NCBI RefSeq assembly: GCF_030273125.1
Contig: NC_081517.1
Span: forward strand, 23,071,631-23,135,630
Length of the DNA: 64,000 nucleotides
Source of the DNA: Centropristis striata
Lineage: Eukaryota; Chordata; Actinopteri; Perciformes; Serranidae
Direction: 5' to 3'
The notes under the pieces: generated by a model
What the model saw: only the letters and a program-made list of their open reading frames with translations
What the model was told of the DNA's origin: nothing
Database searches by the model: none
Position numbers and translations under genes: made by a program
In this document: positions 12,717 to 23,119 of the stretch, piece by piece
Numbering within the stretch: position 1 is the stretch's first letter
How the letters are laid out: the number at the start of each line of letters is the position of its first letter

Positions 12717-13248
12717 CACTGTAAAAAAAAAGTGTGTTGTTTTTATGGTAAAAAACCGGCAGCTGTGGTTGCCAGAACTTTAGGTAGAAGTTTTTTTAAT
12801 ATTACGGTAAAAAGACATTGGAACTGTTGATTTCACGTTCAAGATTGGCATTTTATTCCATTTTTCCATTTAAAAAAAAAGTTTTTTCCATCAAAAGAAA
12901 CGCTGTTTTGCCATATAATTCACAAGAAAATACTTGAATACTTATGAATGAAAACGCATAAATTAAAGATTTTACAGTATATTTGTTAGAGATATGTTTA
13001 GTACATTTAAGCCAGTGGTGGCTTGTATATATATATATTGCATTAAATACATATTACAGTGTATTTTACAGTGGAGTAATGTATTTTTAAAAAAAACTAA
13101 ACTGAAAAAATACTGTTTTGGCTGATATATACATTTACGGTGTTTCATTGTTACTGAAACTGAATTAACCCATTTATCATTTTACGGTCTTTTACTGTCG
13201 TGGTTTAGCAGTTTTTCAACGTAAAATCTACAGACATTTTTTACAGTG
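12717..13248. mobile_element. CACTG-ended MITE, copy 2
   Basis: Ends cactgtaaaaaa and ttttttacagtg, flanked by TA at 12715-12716 and 13249-13250. Strongly similar to copies 1 and 3 across its length, with small internal deletions. Confidence 0.8.
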
Positions 13249-13250
13249 TA

Positions 13251-13996
13251 CAGTCTTTACAAACAACAGGCATCCCAGATGGAAGCAAATGGAAAACCAC
13301 ATGAACATAAATAATTACAATACTTGTATTTCCTTCAGAAGTTCTCTATTAAAGCAGGCATCCTAATAAATAAGTGGCAGATATTGCGGTTCCAACTGCA
13401 TATAGAACTTCTTTTTTGAAACTGTACCTTTGCCATAGCATGCATGTGAAAATTCACTGCACTTTAACAGCTTTGCAGATGAACAAATCATATCCAGGAA
13501 TAAACATAACTCATGACTATATTGCCCTACAAAGTAACTGCAGTAACTTTAGGGTAAAACTGAGAAAAACTGCTTTAAAGTTTTTTTAATGTTTTTTTTA
13601 ACTGGCCAGCCAAACTAGTTACAGGTGATATGACACTTATGTCTACACGTATTGATGATGTAATACTTATGCTAAAAAATCATGACGATTTATTTGACCT
13701 TTGACCCCAAAAATGCAGTTACTGCACTCTGGTTTTGCTGTAAAAGGTTGTAATAGTAATGCAGAAAAAGAATGCAGTAACTATTATTGTCTTCTTTCAG
13801 CTTTTATATTTAGTTTTCAGTGAATAAACATTTTCAAATTGATTTTGTATTTAAAAGTGTTTAACAACTCTATTCAGAGATTTGTGTAATTTAGACTTAA
13901 TATCATAATGTTTTATTTGAGTCTTAATATAATTTTATATCACTTTTTTACTTAATCGCTATCTAGAATTTCTATTATTTTTTATGTTTAAATTAG
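13251..13996. other. No gene recognised
   Basis: Unassigned AT-rich sequence between MITEs; no supported exon or RNA gene. Confidence 0.35.
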
Positions 13997-13998
13997 TA

Positions 13999-14364
13999 CA
14001 GTACAGGCCAAAAGTTTGGACACACCTTCTCATTCAATGTTTTTCCTTTATTTTCATGACTATTGACATTGTAAATTCATCAAAACTATTAATGAACACA
14101 TGTGGAATTATACTTAACAAAAAAGTGTGAAATAACTGAAAACATGTCTTATATTCTAGTAAGCAAAGGGTGGCTACTTTGAGGAATCTAAAATACAAGA
14201 CACGTTTTCAGTTATTTCACACTTTTTTTGTTAAGTACATAATTCCATATGTGTTTATTCATAGTTTTGATGCCTTCAGTGAGAATCTACAATGTAAATA
14301 GTCATGAAAATAAAGAAAAACGCATTGAATGAGATGGGTGTGTCCAAACTTTTGGCCTGTACTG
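13999..14364. mobile_element. Palindromic Tc1/mariner-type MITE
   Basis: Both arms read cagtacaggccaaaagtttg at the ends, and TA dinucleotides at 13997-13998 and 14365-14366 match the Tc1/mariner target duplication. The arms of about 170 bp are inverted copies of each other (for example the gtttggacacacc and ggtgtgtccaaac blocks), so the whole element can fold into a hairpin. No transposase is present. Confidence 0.9.
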
Positions 14365-14834
14365 TATATATATGTAGTTAAAAATGTAGTTACTGCAGTT
14401 AGGCTTTGTAGGGCAGAATACTGGTTACCATTCATAATACCAATCAATCAATGTCTATCAGCCAAACTTCAATACAGAGGTCACATGTGTAGCATGCCCC
14501 AATAAAACAGAGGTGCAAAAGCATAAACAGTGATGTTTGTGATGTAGTGTTCACTTATACGACAATATTCTCCACAGTAGATAGGAGACGTGACTTGGAA
14601 ATTGCCAGGAATATGTTTATGAATACGTGAGCAGAGGCAGAACACAGCTGCTGCTGTTGATACACAAACAGTTAGTCTGAGAACCAGTTCGTACACAACA
14701 CTGGTTTAACATGAAAGCTTTCTTGTTTTAACATAGATATGCCAATAACAGCAAAACATTCTCTTAACATCAACATATGTTCTTATAAGGAGAACCTAGT
14801 GTTTAGTATTTACCATATAGGACACAGAGCTGCA
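14365..14834. other. Unassigned; contains a block related to 16920-17010
   Basis: About 14620-14710 resembles the right half of the palindromic element ending at 17030 (shared words gcagaggcagaac and gaaccagtt), suggesting another diverged copy of that repeat. Otherwise nothing recognised. Confidence 0.35.
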
Positions 14835-15427
14835 TTATAAAAAAAACCCTGTTGTTTTTACAGGGAAAAAACGGCAGCTGTGGTTGCCAGAACTTTACCG
14901 TAATAAATACGGTGCAAGTTTTTCTAATATTACGGTAAAATTATATTAGCACTGTTGATTTCACGCTTAAGATTGCCATTTTATTCCATTTTTTACTGTA
15001 AAAAATCAAAAGTTTTTCCATCAAAAGAAACGCTGTTCTGCCATATAATTGACAAGAAAATACTTTATAAATGCTGCATAAATTAAAGATTTTACCATTA
15101 AATATTACAGTATATTTTTGTTAGAGATTTGGTGTTTAGTACATTTAACAGTGAAAAAAAGTATTTTTACAAAAAAAATTATGGCTTGTATATATATATT
15201 ACAGTATATTTTTGCTACAAACACGATGCCAGTGTATTTTACAGTGGAGTAATGTATTTACATTTTTTTTTTTTTAAAACCTGTAAAAAACACTCTTTCG
15301 GCTGATATATAAATTTAGGGTGTTTCATTGTTACTGAAACTGAATTAACCCATTTATCATTTTACGTCTTTTACTGTCATGGTTTAGCAGTTTTTCACCG
15401 TAAAATCTACAGACATTTTTTACAGTG
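14835..15427. mobile_element. CACTG-ended MITE, copy 3
   Basis: Same family as 10777-11363 and 12717-13248. The right end ttttttacagtg is intact but the left end is mutated (ctgcattataaaaaaaa), so the boundary is approximate. Confidence 0.75.
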
Positions 15428-15486
15428 TGGGTTGGTTTGGGATTCAGGATGACCTTTCCTGCTACACGTCACCACCAGTGGCATGG

Positions 15487-15700
15487 GGGTGGGCTCTCTG
15501 TTGGACTGCTCTCCTGAATGGATCTCTAACTGCTGCAGTTTGCTCTTCAGGGCCAGCTTCTCCCTCTGGCTTCAGGAGATTTCTAGCCTCAGGGTGACAA
15601 AGCCGTCTTTCACTAGCTGACAGATCTCAGCCACCGCTGTGTTAGCTAACACCTCCATGAGGGATGGCAGCTGAATGTGGAAGTTCACACAGTTCGGAAC
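15487..15700 (-). pseudogene. Decayed copy of zinc-finger exon 1
   Basis: Read on the minus strand this block aligns without gaps to the first coding exon at 41758-42037: both contain the run MEVLAN followed by AVAEIC and a basic, leucine-rich coiled-coil-like part. Three differences break it. The start codon position aligns to GTT instead of ATG, an in-frame TGA lies at 15572-15574 (the other copy has CGG, arginine), and no matching donor is visible at the 3' end. It is immediately upstream (minus-strand sense) of zinc-finger exon A, so it is probably the relic of that gene's own first exon. Confidence 0.8.
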
Positions 15701-16021
15701 TCGCTATTATGTCCATACCTGTCAAGTTTTGGATTTGAAAATAAGGGAAAGCAGTCCCACCACCCCAACCAAGCTCCAGTACCCCTTACATTTTAAGACA
15801 GGTGTAGAAGAAAACTAAAATCACCACTTGTCAACCACGTACAAACTACAATTGGCTTTATGCACAGCTGCACTACTTCCTGAACTTCAGCCACCTCCTT
15901 TGTTTCCTGTCTGCCATTATTTGACAAACTGATTCATCCAGGTGTGTCTGACCTCAGTTGTCACGACAACAATAATCAGACACACCTGGATTAATCAGTT
16001 AGTCAGAACCCTATGGGTGAC

Positions 16022-16605
16022 GTCATGGTGACTTCGGCCTTTATTTATTTAAAAGATATTTTTGGGCATTTTAAAGCTTTATTGATAGAGAGATGTTCAG
16101 AGTGTAAGTGCTCCGAGCCGGATTCGAACCTGGGCCGCTCACGAGGACTGAGCCTCTATGGCAGGGATGGGCAACTAAAATGCTGGAGGGGGCCACAATT
16201 TTTCATGGACACTACCACAGGGCCACATATAGGACCGTGCACTTAACCAGATATGATGAAACTGCAATTTTAAATATGTTTACAGTGCAGTAACTTAACA
16301 TATTTCATGCTCCAATGCATGTATAACAGAATGAATATGAATACAAAAGGTTTGAAGCAAATAAAAAATAACCACATACTGTGATTTATTTATTTTTTCA
16401 GTGCAAAAACAGCAGACAAACATTAATTGCAAGAAGTAATTTTGTGCATTTTTACACTGAACTTTTAAGATTTCATGCTCAAATGCATGTAGTTGTACTG
16501 AGGGCCACTTCAAGTGATGGTGAGGGCCGTATGCGCCCCCCGGGCCTCCAGTTGCCCATCCCTGCTCTATGGTATGCGCTCTATCAGGTGTGAAACCGGA
16601 GACGC
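16022..16605 (-). mobile_element. tRNA-derived SINE split by a hAT MITE
   Basis: On the minus strand the head has an A-box-like gatagagcgcat near 16590, a B box ggttcgaatcc near 16125 and a tail with tctatcaataaagc. The sequence is interrupted between tRNA-like head and B box by the MITE at 16162-16564; the flanking ctctatgg is duplicated. The same SINE family occurs at 62355-62532. Confidence 0.75.
16162..16564. mobile_element. hAT MITE (cagggatgggcaac family), copy 1
   Basis: Inverted ends cagggatgggcaac and gttgcccatccctg with a perfect 8-bp duplication ctctatgg (16154-16161 and 16565-16572). Other copies in the window: 18694-19016 and 42337-42740. Confidence 0.92.
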
Positions 16606-16865
16606 ACCACCTCCATTATTTCTAAAGTGTATGCTTGTCACTCATCTGCTGTCACACACGAACCTTGCAACAGTTGCCACTTACAGTACCTGTAGTAGCT
16701 ACTGCAGGGGGCAGTTATCGATAGGCTAGTGACAGAGCTCTGGGAATGTTTTGGGTTTTTTTTTACTCCAGAGATTTACGGGAAAATACTAATACAGGAC
16801 GACGACGGGAAAGAAAGGTAAAATACGGGACTTTCCCGGCCAAAACGAGATACTTGACAGGTATG

Positions 16866-17030
16866 ATTATGTCCCAACTGGTTTTCACACTAACTGGTTG
16901 CCGTACTCGTGTGTGCAGCTGTATTCTGGAATAATCAGTTTGAATGAATATGTGAGAAATCTGCTCTCAGAGGCAGAACCTAGCTGCCACAGTATGGGAA
17001 CCAGTTAGTGTAAAACCAGTTGGGACATAA
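16866..17030. mobile_element. TA-flanked palindromic MITE, right part
   Basis: ttatgtcccaactggtttt at the left and its inverse at 17008-17030 form the ends; TA follows at 17031-17032. The true left edge, TA then ttatgtc, is at 15705-15713, because the 15714-16865 hAT element landed seven bases inside it. Confidence 0.7.
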
Positions 17031-17432
17031 TACCAGCACTAACGGTAGGTTTCTCAAAATTTCATAATGACAGGCGTTATATCAAAAAACGGTTCTTATG
17101 AATGAAAATGTTATTTCTATTTACTTACGGGTGTATTGCAAGGTTGTTCCTCCAGAGGGAGGAATATTAAAAACCTTCATATAAAATGTCCTGAATGGTT
17201 ACCTTTTAAATTATTTTTTATTAAAAAATAAATAAAGTCATCAAAAACATTTCATTATTTTTTGTCTAAATGAAAAGAAACCAATGGGGTGAGCTACTAT
17301 TTTTATGGGTCAGTAACTGTCAGACAAAGGATAAAAAGACGTGCCTGATATGACATGACAAGTCCTGATCATAACCACCAAATATTCATTCATTTTCAGA
17401 ATTTTAACTCTTTTAATGCCAGTGTGTTAATA

Positions 17433-17990
17433 CAGTAGTGTTCAATATATAATATCAGTCCAATGTGACTAACCAGATTAATCCAGGTTTTTAGTATATT
17501 TTTTATTGCTACATGGCAAACAAGGTACCAGTAGGTGCAGTAGATTAACAAGACCCAGCATTGGTGATATGCACGCTCTCAAGGCTGTGTAATTGGGCAA
17601 TTAGTTGAAAGGGGTGTGTTCAAAAATATAGCAGTGTGGCATTCAATCAGTGAGGTCATCAATTTAGTGAAAAAACAGGTGTGAATCAGGTGGCCTCTAT
17701 TTAAGGATGAAGCAGCACTTGTTGAACATGCATTTCTCTTTGAAAGCCTGAGGAAAATGGGTCATTCAAGACATTGTTCAGAAGAACAGCGTACTTTGAT
17801 TAAAAAGTTGATTGGAGAGGGGAAAATGTATAAAGAGGTGCAAACAATTATAGGCTTTTCAGCTAAAATGATCTCCAATGCTTTAAAATGGAGAGCAAAA
17901 CCTTGTTTGCCATGTAGCAATACAAATATACTAAAAACGTGGATTCATCTGGTTAGTCACATTGGGCTGCTATTATAATGAAGACCACTG
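17433..17990 (+). mobile_element. Deleted Tc1/mariner element with transposase N terminus
   Basis: Terminal repeats begin cagtagtgttca (left) and, inverted, cagtggtcttca (right), flanked by TA at 17431-17432 and 17991-17992; the next 18 bases ccaatgtgactaacc match in both ends. An ATG at 17757 opens about 45 codons resembling the helix-turn-helix DNA-binding start of Tc1-like transposases (HCSEEQR, then a KKLIGEGK and an ISNALKW motif). The catalytic half is deleted: the frame jumps at about 17900 straight into the right terminal region. Non-autonomous. Confidence 0.85.
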
Positions 17991-18469
17991 TATAATGCCA
18001 TGGGTTTTTGAGAGCTTTTCTTAATGTAACAAACAGAATAATAAATAACTTTTTGTATACTTAATGCTAGTGGGACAGGCGATCACAGCCACTTAGGAGA
18101 CGGAGGATTCAGTATCTTTGATGCATCAGACACTGCAGTTCTCCATCATACAGCAGCAGTAACCCTAGTAGAAACCAGGAAAATAACATGGATTTGCCCG
18201 ATGAGAAAACTGGAGGAAGTTGATAAATCTAGTGTATAATAGTAAACACTACAATTTTGAAGCCAGATCAAAAGCCCGATGTAAAAGAAAACACTACTGT
18301 ATGCTGTAATGGTCGTGGGATCAAAAAACTTGATTTTAATGGGTTTCAACTGGGGCATTTTTGACTGGAAGCAACTGGATGAGCATACATGTTCATTTGT
18401 AAATGGTAAATGGAATGCACTTGTATAGCACTTTTCTAGTCATAGCGACCACTCAAAGTGCTTTCACAC

Positions 18470-19219
18470 CAGTGATTCCCAACCGGGGGGGCCCGACCCC
18501 CCCAGGGGGGCGCCAAAGGTCCACGGGGGGTCGCGAAGCCCTCTTGATTTTAAGGGGTGTAATAAATCTTCTAATGGGTTAAATTTATACCTATAAATTT
18601 GAAGAAAAAAAAAGCCAATCTACAAACTCATGGCAATGCTTAATGCTCTTGAATATCTGCAATTTTCAAAAGTAAGTAATTTAGCATATAAGTCAGGGAT
18701 GGGCAACTTAAATGCTGGAGGGGGTCACAATTTTTCATGGACACTACCACAGGGCCACATATAGGACCATGCACTTAACCAGATAAGATGAAACTGCAAT
18801 TTTAAATGTTTGCAGTGCAGTAACTTAACATATTTAATGCTCAAATGCATGTATAACAGTATAAATAGGAATACAAAAGGTTTGAAGCAAATCAAAAATA
18901 ACCACTTACTGCACTTTTAAGATTTCATGCTCAAATGCTTGTAGTTGTACTGAGGGCCACTTCAAGTGAGGGTGCGGGCCGAATGCGGCCCCTGGGTCTC
19001 CAGTTGCCCATCCCTGATATAAGTGTAAATTTAACCTCTTAAAGCAGAAAGTCCATACAAACTTGGTGTCCCATGAAAACAGAAACTATGCAGATTACAA
19101 AGATATGTGTCACATCACTGTGCAGTGAAAACTCAGTGAGCTAGCCCAAAAAAAGGAGGTTGCCAAAGTTTACAATGGTAAAATTGTGGGTCCCTCAAGA
19201 AAAAGGTTGTGAATCACTG
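18470..19219. mobile_element. hAT MITE inserted in the SINE
   Basis: Ends cagtgattcccaacc and ggttgtgaatcactg. Flanks tttcacac (18462-18469) and ttttacac (19220-19227) form an 8-bp duplication with one mismatch. It carries no transposase and itself contains a second MITE at 18694-19016. Confidence 0.88.
18694..19016. mobile_element. hAT MITE (cagggatgggcaac family), copy 2
   Basis: Inverted ends cagggatgggcaac and gttgcccatccctg with a perfect 8-bp duplication atataagt (18686-18693 and 19017-19024). Internal deletion of about 80 bp relative to copy 1. Confidence 0.92.
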
Positions 19220-19475
19220 TTTTACACTACAGATTATCATTCATCCATTGGTACAGACACCATGGCTAAGGCCAAGGTTACAAGGCTGCTCATCAATAAC
19301 TAAACATGCACCTGCACACTTCCTGAGCAATTTGGGTTTAGTATCTTGCCCAAGGATACTTCGTAGAGTACCATGGCCAGGGATTGAACCACCTTCAACC
19401 TGGATGATTGTTCTACCACCTGAGCCACAGCTGCTCCATCCCTCACGTACATACAGTGGGTTTAAAAAGCACACT

Positions 19476-20478
19476 CATCAGCCAGGACCTCTTCAGATAT
19501 CTACAAATAAGAGACTATATCAGGCACAGAATTATAAAAAATTATGAACCTGAAAACAATGTTCTACAGGTATTTGTAAAAGCTTATAAAGATGAACTTT
19601 TTAAGAAGATAATTTAAAAAAAATTATGCACAAGTCTTCAATCTCTTAACAAAGAAAACGTATCTAATGTAAAATCAAGATGGGAAACTGAAGGCAACAT
19701 CATAATCTCACAGGAGAACTGGAAGGCAATTTTCAAACAACAATGGAAAACAACAAATTCTCCACTTTGGAGAGAATATTCAAGGAAAAATCTCATTCGC
19801 TATATCAAAAGAGATCATATTTCAATCAGACAGAATGTTGTAGATGTTGTGGAAGCAAAGAGGAGAATCACTATCATATGTTCTGGTGTTGCCCTTTTTT
19901 CGGACCCCATTTTGGTTAAGCGTACATCAAATTCTAGAGACAAAAAAAACGTTTTGTTTCAATTTGTTATATTTGGTGGATCTAGAGGAACTGGAGTGGA
20001 GGAATAAAGATAAATATTTACTGAGAATATTACTGGTGGCCTGTAAGAAAATTAATAACGTAGAAATGGCTGAAGAGGGAGGCACCTAGTGCAGATGAAT
20101 GGATTGTTATTGTGTAGTAGATTGATAAGTGTGAGTATTTGTAATGGAAATAATTACTTTCAATCTAAGAACATAAAAAGAGGTATTTATTGAAAATTGT
20201 CAAAAACGGATTACATATGTCTCTACCATAAATCCGAATTTCAGGTAATCTCAGATTGGACTATCAGAAAACTTTCATTTCTTTGTACCTTTCTCTTTGT
20301 TTTTTTCCCCCACTTTCACGACTGCAGGTGTTTTCCAATCCCCTTTTGTATGCTTTTACTTTTCCCTTGATATTTTCTGTATTTGTCTATAGGTCTTCAT
20401 GTTGATTGTTTGTTTGTTCATTTACATGTAAAATCAAAAACCAATAAAAAGTAAATGACAAAAAAAAAAAAAAAAAAA
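19476..20478 (+). mobile_element. L1-like LINE 3' end with poly-A tail
   Basis: Broken frames give the C-terminal part of an L1-like ORF2: a YLQIRDYI motif at about 19495, further ORF2-like sequence to 19830, then a zinc-knuckle (CCRCCG context, H at two positions, CCPFF) at about 19845-19900. The 3' end has caataaaaagt and an A tail at 20460-20478. The tail ends only 26 bases from the stop codon of zinc-finger exon B on the other strand, so that gene's 3' UTR must run antisense through the LINE. Confidence 0.7.
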
Positions 20479-20504
20479 TCAGACTCATTCAAGTGTTATT
20501 TGCT

Positions 20505-21466
20505 CTACTTAGCAGTGTGCAGAGCCTGGTGCCTTATGAGGTTACTGAGGAAAGAGAAGTTCTTGCCACACTTGGAGCAGTGGAATCTCTTCTCCCCAGT
20601 GTGGACAGTCTGGTGGACCTTCAGGTTGGTGGAGGTGGAGAACTGCTTCCCACAGTGGGGGCAGGGGAACGGTCTTTCCCCCGTGTGGACCATCTGGTGG
20701 CGCTTGAGGCTGCAGACCTGGCCGAAGCTCTTCCCGCACTGGGTGCACTGGTATGGCTTCTCCCCCGTGTGGACGCGCTCATGGATGCGCAGCTGGCACT
20801 GGTGGGCATAGCGCCGCGAACAGAAGGCACAGGCATAGGGGAGGCATGGCTGCTGGCAATGTGCTGACTCAGACTCCTGGTTTTGAATGGTGGATGCTTG
20901 ATGAAGGTGGTTCTGACTGGAGAAGTGGTCATTTACTGTCGGCTGCATTCCAGACCAAGGATGCTGGGTTTCCTGTTGCTGGGAGTCCTCTGCCGCCCCG
21001 GCAACTGGAGTATTAAAGTTATAAAGATTGTGGGCTGCATCACCTTTAAACATCGCTTCACTGGAAGGCTCATCGATCTCAATACACAGCAGTGGCTGAT
21101 ACTGTGACCTCACACTGGTGTCGTCCTGACCTATGAGAGGTTTCACTCCCTCATCTCCGTCATCTCCACCTCGCCCAGACGACAGCGGCCCGCCACAGCT
21201 GTCCTCCGCTGCACTGGGAAATGAGCCGATCACAATGACGCCTTCTTTAGTTGGAGGACTTGCCTTGTCCATGTTGCACTGAGGCCTTTTTGAAACAATG
21301 GGGAAACTAGAGGCGAGATTTGTCCTTATTTGGCTAAATGATGAGTTTCCTGCTACAGTTTCTGATGTGTATGTGGAGCAAGATGGCCGCTCCTCATCTT
21401 CAGTTTCACCGATCTCCTGCCACCCTAACAGGGTTTGGGAGGGACTGTGTTTCTCTGGTGTAACAC
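20505..21466 (-). CDS. C2H2 zinc-finger terminal exon B (four fingers)
   Basis: Terminal coding exon of a zinc-finger protein. Acceptor on the minus strand is a pyrimidine-rich stretch ending cctcatcag, AG at 21467-21468, opening in phase 1; stop TAG is 20505-20507. The first ~190 codons are acidic, serine- and glutamine-rich with no known domain. Four C2H2 fingers follow at the C terminus, linked by TGEKP, TGERP and TGEKR, and the chain ends 3 residues after the last finger. The open frame extends upstream of the acceptor to 21593, but that part looks intronic. The preceding exon 27218-27281 ends in phase 1 with a GT donor, so both fit. The role is probably DNA-binding transcriptional regulation; target unknown. 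Confidence 0.87.
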
Positions 21467-22497
21467 CTGATGAGGCCACAGCAAAGAAAACAGAATTAGA
21501 AAAAAAGTGGCAGTATTTTTTTCTTTTTTTATACGAGCAGTGCGCCACATAAGGTTTTAGATATCGGCTGTCTCTTTGCGGGCTGATTTTCATCCAAGTG
21601 GAACTAACGGCTGAAGGTACAGTAAGAAATCAGTCCTCTTTTATCCTGGCCTGGCCTCAATTCACAATACAACACAGGTTTATTCACTGAGATCTGTCAG
21701 GTTAATGTGAATTAGTTTCTTTTGACATACAGGTAGATGGCAGATACTTAGTTAAATCAGGCAACATACTATATAATTAGTTAATGTTTAACTCAAGGCA
21801 AAATTATAAAAGCAGGTAATTAAAGTAGGATAAATGGATAATATGTTAGATAAAAACTAAAACTGAAACCATTTCCTTCTACACTTATGAGCCCGAAGGG
21901 AGCTATTGCTTTCATAAAACCAATTACCAAATATGGCTATACAACAGTTACAGACACATCCCCATTTTAACCATTTTTATCAAAATATTCAAGTAAGTAT
22001 TATTTCTAAAAAAGAAAAAGTCCCTCCTGGCTGCGTTAACAAGACGATTATGCAACGTAACTTACCCTAATTGTTTTTGTAATTACAGATTGATTTCATT
22101 AATGAGCTATTCAGTTATATCAATTAGTTTGTTGGGCTACACAGTACTGTAGTGTTTAGCATTTTCGCCTAAGAGTTTGCAGATTTTTTCAGCTCGGAAG
22201 AGAGTTTCCACAAAACTTGGCGACCCTTTAGAGTTAGTGGCTGGTTAGTCTTCACTCCCCTGGTCTTTTTTCTTCTTTTTTCCCTATTTCTTTTTCAACA
22301 TGTAAACTGTATGGCCTTATATATCTGTACAAATGACTGAATGATTGACAGTAAATGAAAGATGTATAGGTAATACAGTGGTAACTTACTATTTTTAATT
22401 ACATTTTAATTAAATTGTATTTATTTATTTATTTTTTGGTGTATTCCTTGTCTGCGTGCTGTGCTATTTGTTTATTTTTTCCCCTTTTCTATGGTTT
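21467..22497. other. Intron of the zinc-finger locus, no feature seen
   Basis: AT-rich intronic sequence between exon B and the fold-back element; no supported exon. Confidence 0.4.
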
Positions 22498-22626
22498 GTC
22501 ATGTACGGAGCCCCCAAGGGGACACGGGGGGGAAAAAAAGATGGGTGAAAAAAAAAAAAAAAATGATGGGTGAAAAAAAAAAATGATGGGTGAAAAAAAA
22601 AAATGGGTGAAAAAAAAAAGGACGGA

Positions 22627-22816
22627 CTTTTGCGAGATCCCGAGATAGTTTTGCGAGATCCCGAGATAGTTTTGCGAGATCCCGAGATAGTTTTGCGAGA
22701 TCCCGAGATAGTTTTGCGAGATCCCGAGATAGTTTTGCGAGATCCCGAGATACTTTTGCGAGATCCCGAGATACTTTTGCGAGATCCTGAGATACTTTTG
22801 CGAGATCCCGAGATAC
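22627..22816 (+). repeat. 21-bp tandem array, left arm (nine units)
   Basis: Nine head-to-tail units of 21 bp with core GCGAGATCCCGAGATA. The outer five units end in G, the inner ones in C, and one unit has a T in place of C. Each unit is near self-complementary around gagatcccgaga. Confidence 0.95.
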
Positions 22817-23119
22817 TGACGAAAGAAGAGGAGCAATGGAGGAGCGATATTCGCCTATTTTCCGGCGTTCTAACTGGAATAGCGTCACGAAAACCGCACC
22901 AATTTCCCCCAGGATGGTTTTATTTTGTACAGAAAACTAAGACTGACATTTCACAGGCTTGATCAACTCCCCAAAATCAGCGAGTCTGGCGAAAGATTAA
23001 AGTAACCGGGCCGAATATACGTCCTAGTGCCCAACGGCAGCCAGAGTGCTTAGGGACCGTCGCAAAAGTGCAACGTCTTTCTTTTCTATTTTTAATAACT
23101 CACTGGAAATTCATCTAAT

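Larger units (their letters stand above)
15714..16865. mobile_element. hAT-type element with perfect 8-bp TSD
   Basis: Ends catacctgtcaagt and acttgacaggtatg are inverted copies, flanked by attatgtc at 15706-15713 and 16866-16873. The interior has no transposase and hosts a SINE (16022-16605). The target site is the outer edge of the TA-flanked palindromic element that now ends at 17030. Confidence 0.85.
18395..19442 (-). mobile_element. tRNA-derived SINE split by two nested MITEs
   Basis: Minus-strand SINE of the family seen at 8713: A box ggctcaggtggtag near 19425, B box ggttcaatccc near 19385, body with cttgggcaagatact, tail near 18399 with tttaccatttac. The body is interrupted at 18470-19219 by a hAT MITE. 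After removing the insertion the two halves join through one copy of the 8-bp target. Confidence 0.85.

Noticed and set aside
15938..15992. Short inverted repeat aggtgtgtctgac ... cagacacacct
   Set aside because: Real hairpin but inside the hAT element and without flanking duplication; no separate feature claimed.
22627..22816. Direct repeats that might suggest a CRISPR array
   Set aside because: Units of 21 bp follow each other without spacers, in a eukaryotic transposon-like context.
22489..22888. Long open stretches on both strands over the 21-bp array taken as genes
   Set aside because: They come from the repeat length being a multiple of three and from A/T runs; only the forward tail shared by both arms is kept as a weak observation.
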